DNA of 64,000 nucleotides, taken from contig CP051141.1 of the NCBI GenBank assembly GCA_001592805.2, positions 1,860,001-1,924,000 of the forward strand, in the 5' to 3' direction. The notes below the pieces were generated by a model that was given only the letters and a program-made list of their open reading frames with translations, had not been told where the DNA came from and did no database searches. The translations under genes and the position numbers were made by a program. Below, one piece after another: positions 1 through 11,323 of the stretch. Position 1 is the stretch's first letter; each line of letters opens with the position of its first letter. This DNA comes from Peltaster fructicola. Lineage: Eukaryota; Ascomycota; Dothideomycetes.

Positions 1-1
1 C

Positions 2-1849
2 GTGCCATCGAAATACCAGTCTACTGATCAATTTCGAAACCTCGGTGGTGCCCTCGTCTCGCCTCCCCATCAAACGGTGCTGGTGCCAGGGAGAGAGGAC
101 GGCTTGACAGACTTCGCCCGTGCTGCTAAGCGACGCAAGATATTGGCACTCGCCGACGATGTACTGCATGGAAGGACGCTCTTCATAAGCTCTGCAGCTA
201 GAGAGCCACACGCCTTAAGGGCTCTTGTACAGCTGCGTCTGAAAGAGCGACATAAGAAGTGGCGGACCTGCAGCAAGAGCGCATCAACTTGGCAAGACCT
301 TGATAACACTTGGGATGTCCTTCGCAAAGTCTGCGCACATAGGCACCGTCAGGGCCGATCGGCAACACTTGAACGATCACCTGGAGCACACAAAAGTGTT
401 GGCATGAACAGGAATGCTGCAAACAGAGAAGAAAGTGTTGATGGAGACGCCAAGGTCATCGATGAGACTGTGCTCGTAGATGAGATGGATTGTGCCAGAT
501 CGGAGACGGTCGACCATGAATACAAGCTTGCACACGGCACGACACATGCACGTCAACCACACAAGTCAAGATCGAGGCAAGCAGCGCGAAACTCGAGACC
601 AGGAGCACAAAACCAGAAGCGTCGCGCAGTCAAGAGCAGGATCCAACAACATACACTGACCAAGACTTATCGAGAATCGCGAGTGAGCAGCCAAACGAGC
701 ACAAATGCTAAGGACGAAGAGGCTGTTGAGGATCATCCCTCACTCTCACTACACGTCGGGGCTATCAAAGAGGCTGGCAGGCCTCCAGTACAGGCACAAC
801 CGGGTCAGGTGCAGAGCAGAAAGTCTGAAAGCTCGCCATTTGTGTTCCACAGGCGCAAATCTAGGGCAGGCGGACCATCGGGCGTCGTTGTGCTGTTGGA
901 GCATTCAACAGCACTTGGAATGGCAACAATAGGTGGTGCTGCAGAGACAGTCGCCGCGGGAAATGCAAACCCTGAATCAGAAGCACGTGCGAGTCTGGTC
1001 ACTGAGCATTTGAACAAGCTGCTACCTGTCAGTCCAGCATCAGGAAAGACATCATCCTCCGTCACGAAAGCTCTTCGACAAGCACTCCGCCGTTCTGGTG
1101 CTGACATCAGTTTTGTCGATGATGTACCACAACCGCCTCTTGTTACACAACAAGTCGTGCTCGGTGCTGGAAGTCCGCATTGCGAGGAAGCATCAGATGT
1201 TCCACGTCGAGAGTCACTTGCATGGCGTGGGACTCAAGCTCTCATAGCGGAGGCGCATGAAGCACTGTTTGATCCTTTTATCGACCAGTCCGTTCTGCCA
1301 CTACAGCCTGACGAAGCTAGACCTGCCCATGATGTTGGCATGCTTGCAGATGATGGCTCAGGCCATTCTGCAGCACCTATGGCTGCGCCGGAGACACAAG
1401 ATATCCTAGATGGTTGGAGTCCATGGTCCGCTGACAAGACGCAACAACGAAAAGCTCTCAACCGAGCAAGCATGGGTAGCATGGCTTCTCCAACTGTAGA
1501 TCCCATGGATGTCCTCAAGTCCCATCGTCGGACGAGTTCGACCAGACGAACGAAGGATGTGCGGAGCAGTCTTTGCTTCTCTCTGGATGCCGAGTACTTG
1601 GTCGATCAAACCGATAATGTGCCACACAGCCGATGGACAGCGGTGAATCAGACGGATGCCGAAACAAACCGGCATGAGATCGACTTGTTCAAGAAGCCAA
1701 ACATGACCACTTCCCGAGAGCTGTCAGGCTCTCAAGCGGCACAAGTTCACTCCATCGATGCTACCAGAGCAGAGCTTGACATGGACCAGTGTATCACAGA
1801 CATTGCTCTCGATTTTTTTGGCTCAAGCACTCCGACTACTCGGACGTAA
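2..1849 (+). CDS. Hypothetical protein, 5' end cut off by the window
   Basis: This open frame of 615 codons runs in from the left edge, so the true start and probably more N-terminal sequence lie outside. I do not recognise the family. The first ~120 residues are basic and could be partly helical (a run around residues 75-110 rich in R, K, H, W and L). The rest is low in hydrophobic residues and rich in S, T, A, Q, E and R, which suggests long disorder. The end has short acidic/hydrophobic stretches (ITDIALDFFG near the C-terminus). No signal peptide, membrane segment or catalytic motif is visible. It ends 141 bp from the convergent carrier gene. Continuous coding over 1.8 kb without a stop supports a real gene. 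Confidence 0.6.
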   Translation: MPSKYQSTDQFRNLGGALVSPPHQTVLVPGREDGLTDFARAAKRRKILALADDVLHGRTLFISSAAREPHALRALVQLRLKERHKKWRTCSKSASTWQDLDNTWDVLRKVCAHRHRQGRSATLERSPGAHKSVGMNRNAANREESVDGDAKVIDETVLVDEMDCARSETVDHEYKLAHGTTHARQPHKSRSRQAARNSRPGAQNQKRRAVKSRIQQHTLTKTYRESRVSSQTSTNAKDEEAVEDHPSLSLHVGAIKEAGRPPVQAQPGQVQSRKSESSPFVFHRRKSRAGGPSGVVVLLEHSTALGMATIGGAAETVAAGNANPESEARASLVTEHLNKLLPVSPASGKTSSSVTKALRQALRRSGADISFVDDVPQPPLVTQQVVLGAGSPHCEEASDVPRRESLAWRGTQALIAEAHEALFDPFIDQSVLPLQPDEARPAHDVGMLADDGSGHSAAPMAAPETQDILDGWSPWSADKTQQRKALNRASMGSMASPTVDPMDVLKSHRRTSSTRRTKDVRSSLCFSLDAEYLVDQTDNVPHSRWTAVNQTDAETNRHEIDLFKKPNMTTSRELSGSQAAQVHSIDATRAELDMDQCITDIALDFFGSSTPTTRT

Positions 1850-1989
1850 GACGAAATAGAGCAGGATGTGAATTGGGTCGCGGACCCATTGATTGAAAAT
1901 ATCTTGTCCACCTCAATGTGACCTAATGTACATCGATCGATGCTTTGTCGCTGCTCCTGCAGACCAAATTCGCTTTGTGGGTATCTCGC

Positions 1990-4067
1990 TCAGTGCAAAT
2001 GCAATGCCTTCTTCGTATTCTCATACACGACGTAGGTCTGTAGTGTCAGTTCATGTATTTGATGCTGTAGGTCAACTTACGATCGAAACAGCTGGGACGA
2101 CCTTCAGCAGATTCGGTGTGAGTCCCTTGAATAGACCTCGCACGCCCTCATACTTCAGTGTCTGTCGTGTTACGTCGACGATACCTGTGTAAGTGCGTGG
2201 ATGAGCAGCACTGCCTTGACTCTGCAGTCTCGTTCTGAGCAAGTTAAGTGGATAGACAGCGCTTGCGCCAATGGCACCGCTGAAGCCTCCCATCAGTGCT
2301 AGGGAGAAATTGCCGGGTAAGGCATCCTCTTCATGCTTGATTCCCTTCTCTTGCATGTTGCGCTTAGTGACCGACTTCTTCAAGGTTTCGAACGTGAATA
2401 GGTCGATGGCAGCGTATGGGAACATGCCTACAAGTCCCATTGGCAGACCACGGTAGAAGGATCGAATGGCTCCTTGTCGCCACATCTTCTGAGCAGTGTG
2501 AAGCAGGAGTTTGTTGCCACGCTCGCCACCAGGGACGACTTCGCACTGCATGCGGAACTTTAGGGTGTCGAGTGGGTAGACGACGGCTTGAGAGATCATG
2601 CCGGCGCAACCTCCAGCAATGAACTGTGCTGGCGAGGAGATGTGTTTTGGATCATCATGACCTTCGATGCGTGCCACCGCTCGTTTTGCTGCCTGCCTAG
2701 CTGTTAGTGTACTGTCAGTATGAGTTCCTCTCGCTCACCTCATATGAGCCGAACTTGACAGCAGATTCCGGCATGACTTTGACAATGTTAATCCCGTTAC
2801 CTGATACGGTAAGCATGTGCTTCGAAGCTCAGTTCATAAGCATACCTGCGAATAAGCTGCGAATGCCGCCGGCGGCCCACAGGTCTCTGCAGGCATTGAC
2901 GAGTGTTCGAGCACCATGTCTTGTTGCTTTGAGAGGATCGCCCGACTTCGCAGCTTCCACAGCAGTCGAGCTGCCGGTCTGTGCGATCAGGTAGACTTTG
3001 AGTCGATCGAGGGGCGCAGTCGCTGTTCTTGAGGTAATGCCTGACAACCCGCCGGCAAGGAAATAGCCTACATCAGGAATAAAGTCCGTCAGCCTCAGTT
3101 CCTTCCGGCGAGCAGGTTTCAAGGGTATATATGGATCTTCACCGTGCAAATCTTCATCGACACCATCCCCATCTGAATCAGAATTGAGATGGAGCCTGCT
3201 GTGGTGCTGCTGCTCTCGTCTGCCTGGCGATGGGTCGCTATCTATGGTCGCGGCGTCTGCAGCTCCAGCGAGTTCTGCCGAGGGCGCTACGACATTGCCA
3301 GCACTTCGGCCTCCATAAGGTTGCGCAAGCTGGGTAATCGCACCGAGAAGAGAATTCTTAAGAAAGTGGATGTTCGTACCGAAACCTTGCAATGCATCAT
3401 CACTGATAGCAACATCGCCTTCCGAAGTGACCTTCGTCGTGGTGTTGTAATATGAAAGGACAGCTTGAAGTCCTCGGGAATGAGCTGGTAGGAAGAGTAG
3501 GAAGTCTTGAGATGTCAGCATTGCTCCAACTACAGCCACAGGTACACCCACCTCGCCACTCTTCGTAGCTGATAGCTCCGTTATGATCTTTGTCGATGTA
3601 ATTGAAAAAGCGCTCAAGTCGTGCATTCGAGATGCCTACGCCAGCTTGCTGAAACGCTGCGGAAAGTTCTTTCTTGTCGAGGTCGCCATTATGATCGCGG
3701 TCGATAGACTTGAACATGGTCCACAGCTCTCTCTCGGTGTGACTGCAGAACTTGGAGAAGTCTGCCAGCGTCAGTGGCCTCGTCCATTTGCTGATTTGTG
3801 CACCTACCATCATAGGTGATTCGGCCGTCACGGTTGATGTCTGCAGCTGCGAGGATATCTCTGATCAGATCGTCTGCATCTTTGAGAGCTATACTCTGTT
3901 CAGTCAAGCCCAAAGGCAGTTGTCCGTACGAGCTACACACGGTGATTCATCCTGGTCAAGCCATTCTTCAGTGCTGCAAAGTCGACATTGCCCTTCTTCT
4001 TCGTGTCGAGCTTCTGCCACAAGCCGCGTATCCTGACCTCACGCTCTTCCTCCGACTCGCCGTCCAT
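1990..4067 (-). CDS. SAL1: Calcium-regulated mitochondrial ATP-Mg/Pi carrier (Sal1/SCaMC type)
   Basis: Spliced gene for a mitochondrial inner-membrane carrier that exchanges ATP-Mg for phosphate under calcium control. The N-terminal part, facing the intermembrane space, has EF-hand loops: DINRDGRITYD, DRDHNGDLDKKE and DKDHNGAISYEE. The C-terminal part has three carrier repeats with PLDRLK, PLDTLKFR and PLNLLRTR signatures. The start MDGESEEEREVR is followed by RGLWQKLD, as in SCaMC relatives. Introns close cleanly: one after MNH joins to PLKDADD, one after TYD joins to FSKFC, and one near 2080 joins AVSI to TYVVYENTKKALHLH and the stop. A short exon around 2755-2815 encodes NGINIVKVMPESAVKFGSYE. 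Family and overall layout are secure; exact exon edges in the EF-hand part are my reading. Confidence 0.88.
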
Positions 4068-4644
4068 GGCGGGACTCGCGCTGTGGGTGTTATGTGTTGA
4101 TTAGCGAAGTGGCATTGTAGTGTTATCGCAGGGAGTTCGCAGTCGTCGATTGGGACTCAAAGGCAACGTGCGCGTGCGCTGCGAAGCTGAAAAAGATGAA
4201 GGCAAGCTAACAAGAAGCGTGCAAACGGATATGCGAGAGGGGAGAAGTAGTATAATGTTGTTGTCGAGCGCGATGTAAATTGTCCTGCACGAGAAACTTG
4301 AGGGTGAACTGTGACGTGCGGATTCCGGATTTGCTTACAATGAGCGTTCGTCATTGGATAGAACCAACAACAGACAACCACACGGCACACAGCGAGAGCT
4401 GGTCTGTAACTGACACTAGGGAGGCCACGACTCGACCTGAGGGTTGCCACGAGCCCATACTTTATGCTGTATCGGTCTGGGCCAGGCACGACTCACCACA
4501 GTGTTGCGGTTTCGTGAGTTATACAGGAAGTAATTTGCTCTTCGAATTCATATGCTTTGCAGCGAGTAGAAAGGCAAGCACACAATGTTGTGAAGAGAAC
4601 GAAATGATCCAAGAAGTCACTGAAAGTCTCGACAGCTCTACACG
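4068..4644. other. Divergent promoter region, Sal1-type carrier / cyclin C
   Basis: This 577-bp gap lies between two genes transcribed away from each other. A 154-codon frame overlaps the cyclin start in another frame but has no protein-like composition. No clear TATA box or repeat was seen. Confidence 0.5.
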
Positions 4645-5565
4645 ATGGCTGCCAACTACTGGGACTCAACGCAGGCCAAGTACTGGACATTCACCAGACC
4701 AGAACTCGCGAGCATGCGCGAAGAGCTCAGCAAGACCCATTTGACAGCGTGCAAGAAGTATCCTTTACCGGAACTCAGACACATGAGCATCTACATGCAG
4801 AACCAGCTTCATAAGCTGGCCAAGCCAATGTCGCTTCGTCAACAAGCACTTGCAACGGCACAAGTGTATATCAAACGCTTCTATCTCTGCGCAGAGATCC
4901 GCAAGACAAACCCATACTTGATCATGGCTACAGCAGTCTATCTAGCCTGCAAGATGGAAGAGTGTCCTCAGCACATTCGACTCATGCTCGGCGAGGCAGC
5001 TCGAAGATGGCCTGAGCTAGGAGTCACCGAAACGAGCAAGATAGGAGAATGCGAGTTCGCTTTGATATCAACTCTCAACAGCAGACTCATTCTACATCAC
5101 CCGTACCGCGCTTTGGCCGAACTGCAGATGGTCTTCTATCTGAGCAGTGAGGAAAATAACCTAGCACAAGCCATCGTCAACGACTCGTACAACACCGACT
5201 TGTCGCTGCTCTATCCACCACACGTTATTGCCATCGTAGCAAACTTTCTTGCGATTGTGCTGCGACCTGCACAGACAGCCAGCATGCAGGCAAGCCCGTC
5301 CACTCCTGGTGGTGCCTCAAACAGTCCCATCACACCAGCAGTGTCCTCAGCTGTTGCTCAGACTGCTCTAGCTGGAAGCACATTCAGAGCGGGCAACATA
5401 AGACTTGCCAAGATGATTGAGTGGCTCGCAGAGACAGAAGTCGACATGGAGGCTGTCGTTGATGCCACGCAAGAGATGATCAGCCTGTACGAATGCTGGG
5501 AGAGCTACAATGAGCGGGCTTGCAAGGAAGGCATCACCAAATTCATGAAAGACTCTACCAAGTGA
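4645..5565 (+). CDS. SSN8: Cyclin C, RNA polymerase II holoenzyme cyclin-like subunit
   Basis: Intronless 306-residue protein matching fungal Ssn8/cyclin C, the partner of Cdk8 (Ssn3) in the Mediator kinase module, which represses or tunes Pol II transcription in the nucleus. The start MAANYWDSTQAKYWTF is typical: cyclin C proteins open with a short W-rich helix. The first cyclin fold (about residues 40-140) has the diagnostic run VYIKRFYLCAEIR followed by YLACKMEECPQHIR. The second fold follows, interrupted by a low-complexity insert at about residues 213-240 (SPSTPGGASNSPITPA), a common place for species-specific loops. The C-terminus (YNERACKEGITKFMK) lacks a PEST tail. Length agrees with the family (about 280-330). 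Confidence 0.92.
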   Translation: MAANYWDSTQAKYWTFTRPELASMREELSKTHLTACKKYPLPELRHMSIYMQNQLHKLAKPMSLRQQALATAQVYIKRFYLCAEIRKTNPYLIMATAVYLACKMEECPQHIRLMLGEAARRWPELGVTETSKIGECEFALISTLNSRLILHHPYRALAELQMVFYLSSEENNLAQAIVNDSYNTDLSLLYPPHVIAIVANFLAIVLRPAQTASMQASPSTPGGASNSPITPAVSSAVAQTALAGSTFRAGNIRLAKMIEWLAETEVDMEAVVDATQEMISLYECWESYNERACKEGITKFMKDSTK

Positions 5566-6563
5566 ACAGGCGAGGCCGATCAATGCCCCCAGCACTATTC
5601 TTAACGACCGCCAAAAGTATCAATGCATGAACATAGCTCAAAGTCAATGTGACGACAGCCACGGCTATCCATGCTCGGACACAACCGAGTGACGAAGATT
5701 CTGCCTGTGCAGGTGGTCAGCACTCAATCTTCTGCGAACAAACTCTTCCACTTCATGCTGACATCACATCGCCCAACAGCAGAGTTGGTGTTGCGATTGA
5801 AGAGAGAGTTGTTGCAGAACAGCTTGCTTTACTGTGAGGTAGATACCTTCGCTTCGGTCACCTGTCCAACGTACAACCGAGAGTTGTGTGAGGCTGTGAT
5901 CTTTAGTAGCGGTGTGGCCGCCACGCAGGCGCGAAGCTATCGGCGCTAGCTACCACACCTTGTGCGCAAGACAAGGACCGCACGAGGTAGAACCCAGCAT
6001 GCATGAGCGCTAACGCACTGGCCGTGTCTGGCCATAGTTGGGGGCTGTTACAAGCGCCAGGTCGATACAATGCTGCTTGAGATGAAGGCGGAAGTGCGTA
6101 TGGTGTGCTATGGTCGACATGTAACCAACGTAGACCCTCCAGCATTCCGCGTTGCTGATTGCAGCTTTCAAACATTGCTGAAAGCGCCGGGATGCAGGGA
6201 GGATGAATCTGACGTATAATGAAGCGCTAGAGCTGTCCCGGACTAGCTAGGGCAAAGGCGCCCGAGTGCTGCATGCCTGCCGTCTCTCGGACTATGTGTC
6301 CCCTCACCCACTTCTTTCATCTTCCTAGCCACTCCCCTACAACTCTGCTTTCGCATTCACTCCGATACCCAACCTCGATACTACATCAAGACACTCTCAC
6401 GACTCGCATCTCCTGTAATCAGCCATCGCATCTACTGTCAAGCATCACTTTATACTCACTCCACACCGTCTCGGCGCTCTTTCGTCCCATTCGACCTCGG
6501 CGCCTAAACAAAGCACAACAGACTGTCACTTCAGTCAATCCCAATACTATACGTCAAAGAAGC
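5566..6563. other. Intergenic region and probable long 5' leader
   Basis: About 1 kb between cyclin C and the next coding start. The last 290 bp (6273-6563) are pyrimidine- and CA-rich and stay open in frame with the downstream gene, but their translation is unlike a protein, so I read them as a 5' leader. No RNA gene or repeat seen. Confidence 0.4.
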
Positions 6564-7199
6564 ATGTCGAACTATCACTACGGACAGGCACACTACTCCA
6601 ACATGTCCTCACATAATTCTCACGGCTCTCACGGCAACCATGGGCGTAACCGCCGAGGACCGCGAGTTGCGTCGCAGAATGCGCACAGACAATACAAGGT
6701 TCAAAGAAGTCCCAAAGAGGTGCCGGAAGTCCCAACATACAACGACTACCTGCAGCGACTTGAGGCTGCGAAGAGCTTCGAGTTCGACGACGATGAGCTG
6801 TTCTGTCCCTTTCACCTCTTGACAGAGGATGACGTACGATTTATTGCCACCTCTGCTCATGCCATTGACACTGACATTCGCCAGCTGCAATCCATCCACT
6901 CTGCTTCCTACTCCGACCGTGGCTCCCTGTCATCAGGCTCGCCTGAATCCTCGCCACTTCAGCAGCAGGTGCAGCCTACTCCATCCTTTCTCCTCTCGTC
7001 TGCCAGCAGCTCATTCACCCCAACACCAGTCTCTGCAATGAGCTACCAGACACAGAACATGAAGCTTCACCAGCCAATGGCACAGCGAAGCCGTAATGCC
7101 ATTCCGATTGTCGACCCTTCGACACGATCCGTGGCTAGTCCACCACTGAGTGTCTCGCCAGCTCGACTGCAGCAGCAGTATATGCAGCGCCGCTGGTAA
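6564..7199 (+). CDS. Hypothetical disordered protein with a conserved-looking central motif
   Basis: I chose the ATG at 6564 (MSNYHYGQAHYSNMSS) because the upstream in-frame extension from 6273 is S/T/P/H-rich and looks like translated leader sequence. The product has 211 residues. Residues 1-45 are rich in H, N, G, S. The one ordered-looking part is about residues 50-110: PTYNDYLQRLEAAKSFEFD then CPFHLLTEDDVRFIATSAH, a mix of hydrophobic and acidic residues that suggests a short helical domain. The rest is S/P/Q-rich with a final RLQQQYMQRRW. No signal peptide or membrane segment. I do not know the family, and no function is offered. Confidence 0.55.
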   Translation: MSNYHYGQAHYSNMSSHNSHGSHGNHGRNRRGPRVASQNAHRQYKVQRSPKEVPEVPTYNDYLQRLEAAKSFEFDDDELFCPFHLLTEDDVRFIATSAHAIDTDIRQLQSIHSASYSDRGSLSSGSPESSPLQQQVQPTPSFLLSSASSSFTPTPVSAMSYQTQNMKLHQPMAQRSRNAIPIVDPSTRSVASPPLSVSPARLQQQYMQRRW

Positions 7200-8521
7200 A
7201 GCAGTCACTCGTGACTTGCTGTCGGTCATAATCATATGATGCTGCAGACGGAGCTGGCGAAACACTCTTGCGATAATACCTTGTCTGGACCACTATGATA
7301 CCCCATTTCTAGACACCATTGAAGAGGATTCAGCCTCGCTTTGTACTGTACAGCACTTTATTTGAGACGACTACCACCTTTTTGGACGACAGGCGTTTAC
7401 AACAGCATCTACGACACACATTTTTGACGGCATCAAGCACGAGCGACGGAACTATAAAACATCTTGGATACAAGGAGACGACTACCCAGATACAACGATA
7501 TTGTTTAAAGAATTCGAAGCGATCAGTTCTTCGGAGTTGAAAGGGATTTTGACTTGCGCGCGCGTACAGCATTTGCGAGGGAAAGAATCATGCAATGAGG
7601 CCCCTCTTACGAGCCTTCTGTTTTCTGCTTTACGATACCAAAACTTTGAAATCATGTTATGATGGACGACCTCGGATCTCAGCTTGGGCGAAGATACACA
7701 ATATGTATCCGAGAGATCATTGGTGTTTGGCTAAGGGATGGCATGTACTTTGGTTGGGATGGAAGATCTAGTTGTAGATCTTGTTGTGTTAGTTTTCCTG
7801 GATCTTCGATGCATATATCGCACGCTGTATAGCAACGGTGCATCTGCATTTTCATCCTCTCATTGCTGATCTTGTCTGCGGTGCTGCCATCATACTACAG
7901 CCTTGAGACCTGGAACATCAGGAGGACATAGCGAGAAACAATAGGGGAAGCACCTCAGAGGCTGTTCTACAGACTCGTCGCTCTTTACGCTACCACAATG
8001 CATGGGTGCTTGGCAAAGAGTTTGTGAGACATCTCCGTCATGCCAAACGACATCTTGGACTGTCCTTGAGGACTTCATCTCTCCCCAAGACACATGACCT
8101 AGCCACCCGAGGTAGACTTACAAATAGCCTCCAAGCAGGGCATTGCATCATAGGACGAGTAGTAGCATGCAGGAGAATGGATCGACAGCTATCAGCTCAA
8201 GCAGGCACTCTCTTATCTTTGTTCAGATGGTACCTGAGAAAGTCGCGTGGCAGATATACTCGAGAGCTTCGTGCAGCACAGGCAGAGAACTGGTCATTCT
8301 CAAATGCAGTGAGGTGGCTGACTTCATGCTGCAGTCTTCTGAGCACGCGATTCATTCCGACAGTTGCTTTTGGATCGCATCCATGACGTACTCGGGTTAG
8401 ACAACCAATGGCCGAGCTACCAAGGTCAGCAGCTCTGGTAAACTTTGCGTGTCTCTTTGTCCTTCTCCCACTCGTGATATACAAACACCTCTTCTGTCTT
8501 CGCACAACCCATTGAACCATC
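7200..8521. other. Gene-free interval
   Basis: About 1.3 kb between two plus-strand genes. The first half is AT-richer (about 7300-7880) and likely holds the 3' UTR of the upstream gene. Several frames of 60-126 codons occur at 7890-8400 on both strands, overlap each other and show no domain. No tRNA or repeat was found. Confidence 0.4.
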
Positions 8522-8973
8522 ATGTCTGCTATCCGCCAATCACTCACTGCTGCGCGCCGTGCGCCTCGATTCGTGCAGCAGACTGTCGCTACCCGAAGCT
8601 TCGTGGCTTCCCGACAGCTGCGCGTGTCCAAGGAGACCGACCTTCGTATGTTTGGCACAAGCGAGAAGGGTCGTGTACAGATGACTGATTGATGGCCAGA
8701 CCACGAGGGACGTCAAGCCGAGATCGAGCGTGAGCATCAGAAGAAGAACGACGGTCAATGGAACGATAGCTTGGCCAGTGACAGCGAGAGCATCGTAAGC
8801 ACTGCCGGTCTCTGGGTAACAGGACATACGAGCTGACGGATTGATTACAGGCCAAGGCAGACCGAGGCGAGCTCCAGGGAGGAGAGAAGACAATCAGCCA
8901 GCTGCAGGACGAGACGGCCAAGCTCGCCAACCAGCAGAAGCTCGACGAGCTCGAGAAGCTCAAGAAGCACTAA
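8522..8973 (+). CDS. Small mitochondrial protein of unknown function (113 aa)
   Basis: Three exons (8522-8645, 8700-8794, 8851-8973) sum to 342 bp, exactly 113 codons plus stop. Both introns have GT..AG borders (54 and 56 nt). The N-terminus MSAIRQSLTAARRAPRFVQQ is a good mitochondrial presequence: Arg-rich, no acids, amphipathic. The mature part is charged and helical, with a segment QWNDSLASDSESIAKADRGE that I recall as a recurring pattern in short fungal mitochondrial proteins; it could be distantly like the ATPase inhibitor group but lacks a clear IF1 signature. The C-terminal half (QLQDETAKLANQQKLDELEK) should form a coiled coil. Targeting is well supported; function is open. Confidence 0.75.
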
Positions 8974-9095
8974 GTTGTGCGAGAGCAAGATAAAATGTAC
9001 AGCAATATGCCACAATGGCAGGCTCAAAGTCCTGTGTTACGAGCTTCGAGAATCTCGAAAAAGAGACGAAAAATCGCATCTAGTGTATAAGGAAT

Positions 9096-10001
9096 CTATG
9101 CAACACCTCCAAGCATATTACTCGCCCATTGATAACTGCCTAAGAAGACCGCGCCGCCAATGCTTATCCACATTGTGCGAGGCCCGATGCCCTTGAAGAA
9201 CGCCTTAGAGCCTTCTTGCTGGTATATTCTATTCATTATGGTCAAGGCACTTTCCTTCTCTTTCGCAAGCATCAGGCGAGTCTTAAGCACGTCGAGAGGG
9301 GTTGTGAGGCCAGCAGCAATCGCTCCTGATAACGAGCCATATAGTGCACTCTCTGCCGCCGTGACGTCCTTGGGTCGTGAGCCTAGCGTCCGTTGTGAAA
9401 GTGACCAGCTCTTTAATGCTTCCCACAGAGGAAACTGGATGATCGTGAAGGGCACCTCTCGCATGACGGTGATGCTCCAGCCTCGATACAGCTCTCGCCA
9501 TACATGTAGCATTCCATGTGTCCTGCTCTGCCCTAAGATGCCTCTTAACGCTGCGATCGACGACGGATACAGCTTTGCCTGCGCACGCTGCTTGACGACC
9601 TCTGTCGGCACGCGAACGATGCATGCCGCAACTTCTGCGACACTGCCAGCCAGCATATGTGTTCCTGCTTCTCCCAATCGAGTCTTCTGGCCTGGTTTCG
9701 CGACAAAATACTTCTTCACGCCGTCGTATGTGACGAAGAAGAGCGCAGCTCCAGGTGCTGAGCCGACTGCTGCGCTGCCAATGCCATTGTAGATGCCTCG
9801 AAAGCCGCCAGCAGCCCAAAAGCCTGCTGATGATTGCAGTCGGGTCTTGAGCGTGTCGAGAGGGAAGAGGGAGATGTCGACTGTGGTTCCTGCTAGACCG
9901 CCGGCCTACAGTGTGTTAGTGAGGTCTTGTGCAGTAGAGATTGGTGTTCGTACCAGCAACGAACGAACGTATGGCGACTCAACGATTGGCCGCGACTCCA
10001 T
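9096..10001 (-). CDS. PET8: Mitochondrial S-adenosylmethionine carrier (Pet8/Sam5 type)
   Basis: Two exons (9954-10001 and 9096-9905, intron 48 nt) give 285 residues, the normal size for this carrier. It imports S-adenosylmethionine into the matrix in exchange for S-adenosylhomocysteine, supplying mitochondrial methylation, biotin and lipoate synthesis. The three carrier repeats show PLDTLKTRLQ, PTEVVKQRAQ and PLDVLKTRLM. Diagnostic of the SAM subgroup are the short N-terminus (MESRPIVESPYVRSLL), FFKGIGPRTMWISIGGAVF near the end, and VREVPFTIIQFPLWE-like sequence in repeat two (MREVPFTIIQFPLWE). It lies tail to tail with the small mitochondrial protein gene, only about 120 bp apart. Confidence 0.9.
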
Positions 10002-11073
10002 GCTTGTTGAATGGATCGGACACTGCTGTCACGCGCCCATATCGTCAGTGCAGATGATAGTTCATCTCCTGCGTTGCAAGATGAGCTACGAGCGCGATGA
10101 GATCTGTCATCGTCGCTGGTCTTGTGCTCATATAAATTTTGGCCGCATCATTTCGTCATCTCTGCGACAACAATTTGCTCGCTCACTGCAACACGAACTG
10201 ATATTCACATACACTTTGCTGATAGGTTTCTACTAGTGTTCAGGACGTACGTCGTGATGGAATCAGCCCTTGTGACATGCCTCATCATCTTAGAGGCTCG
10301 AAAGTTTGAGAGCTTCACAACATCTCACCGATGAGCTCGAGCAGCCCGGATCGTGACAACACGAACACAATCCGAGTCCTGCAGCATCACCTACACACTG
10401 CCTAGGGAGGAGATTCAATAGCCAATGCTGCAGAGATCCAGTCATGGCCATATTCGTCATTGTTCGAGCTTCACCGCGAAGAGTCTACCAAGAAGGGGGC
10501 CGGAACGACATGACCCGTGATTTTAATGCCAAGACCAGCTGTAGTGGCTTTAGGTGAAGCGGTTCCGCGATCGTCGCAATCCTGCTCTATCCATCAATGC
10601 GTGCCCAGTTCGAATTCGGTGGTGGTCGTCCACTCGCTTGAGAAATCAGCGATTGCTGGCATGGCCTTAAGCTTCTGAGACACCCTTCAGCCGAGAAATC
10701 GGGCAGAGAATCTCAGGCCATGGAATGGCGGTGCTGGACTACATGCATTGATGGCGGATTGTTGGTGGTTGATCATGGAAGTGTCAACACTTTTTGACCT
10801 TCTGCTCCTCTCCCTTGCTTCACTTGCACTCACTGCTCATGCTACGCTGATACTTCTACAAGATAGTAAGTATACCCTGTCGTTCTTTTGTCGAGTCTCG
10901 ATGTCACGAGTCTCCTTGACGCCTTGTCAATCACTACTGTGCTTCTTTGTCATTCAATGTCCTGCGACACCGTTTCCGGCACCTTCTTACACGATAGTGA
11001 CAACAAAGGCCGTCCGCGACATAACAGGAGCGACTTGTCGCATTGCACATCACTATGACCGGCCTTCTCAAAC
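10002..11073. other. Intergenic region with a TATA-like word and a possible leader intron donor
   Basis: About 1.07 kb between divergent genes. It holds a TATA-like CATATAAATT near 10128 and a strong 5' splice-site-like GTAAGTATACC at 10866, possibly the donor of a 5' UTR intron of the downstream gene; the acceptor is not certain. Small open frames here have no recognisable content. Confidence 0.35.
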
Positions 11074-11316
11074 ATGACTTTGGCAGACTCAGTGAATCGG
11101 TTTCTAGACACTATCAAGGCCACCTTTCGTCACGAGGAGGCCCGCATCTCAGAAGGGAAGGCCATCGATAAAGCATTGAAGGAGATCAAGACAAGACAGC
11201 GTAACGGCGCGCCTCTCACGATCAACACCGACGTCTCAGCCACTTCTCCGAAGAGACGACGCAGCAATGCCTTCTCCACTCCCAGCCCGACAGCAACAAC
11301 CACACCTAAAGCTTGA
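11074..11316 (+). CDS. Short open frame ahead of a longer gene: uORF or displaced first part
   Basis: Eighty codons starting MTLADSVNRFLDTIKATFR. The first 45 residues look like a genuine helical protein (RHEEARISEGKAIDKALKEI), then a basic S/T/P stretch (SPKRRRSNAFSTPSP). The stop at 11314-11316 lies 8 bases before the ATG of the next gene and the frames overlap by about 50 bases. Either this is an upstream ORF that controls the next gene, or it is the true N-terminus of that gene, shifted by an indel or by an intron I could not define. No canonical GTRNGT donor fits a splice joining the two frames. Confidence 0.45.
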   Translation: MTLADSVNRFLDTIKATFRHEEARISEGKAIDKALKEIKTRQRNGAPLTINTDVSATSPKRRRSNAFSTPSPTATTTPKA

Positions 11317-11323
11317 TACTGCC

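Noticed and set aside
4280-4744. 154-codon frame overlapping the cyclin C start
   Set aside because: It covers the promoter and runs into cyclin C in a different frame; Cys/Ser/Thr-rich and not protein-like.
6273-6563. N-terminal extension of the disordered hypothetical gene
   Set aside because: The extension is P/S/H/L-rich and typical of a translated CT-rich leader; the later ATG has better sequence character.
8006-8400. A 126-codon frame and a parallel 85-codon frame upstream of the small mitochondrial gene
   Set aside because: Composition looks random, no domain, and both overlap; more likely leader or spacer sequence.
8197-8963. Antisense frames of 117-153 codons opposite the small mitochondrial protein gene
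   Set aside because: They mirror a well-supported spliced gene on the plus strand and carry no recognisable motif.
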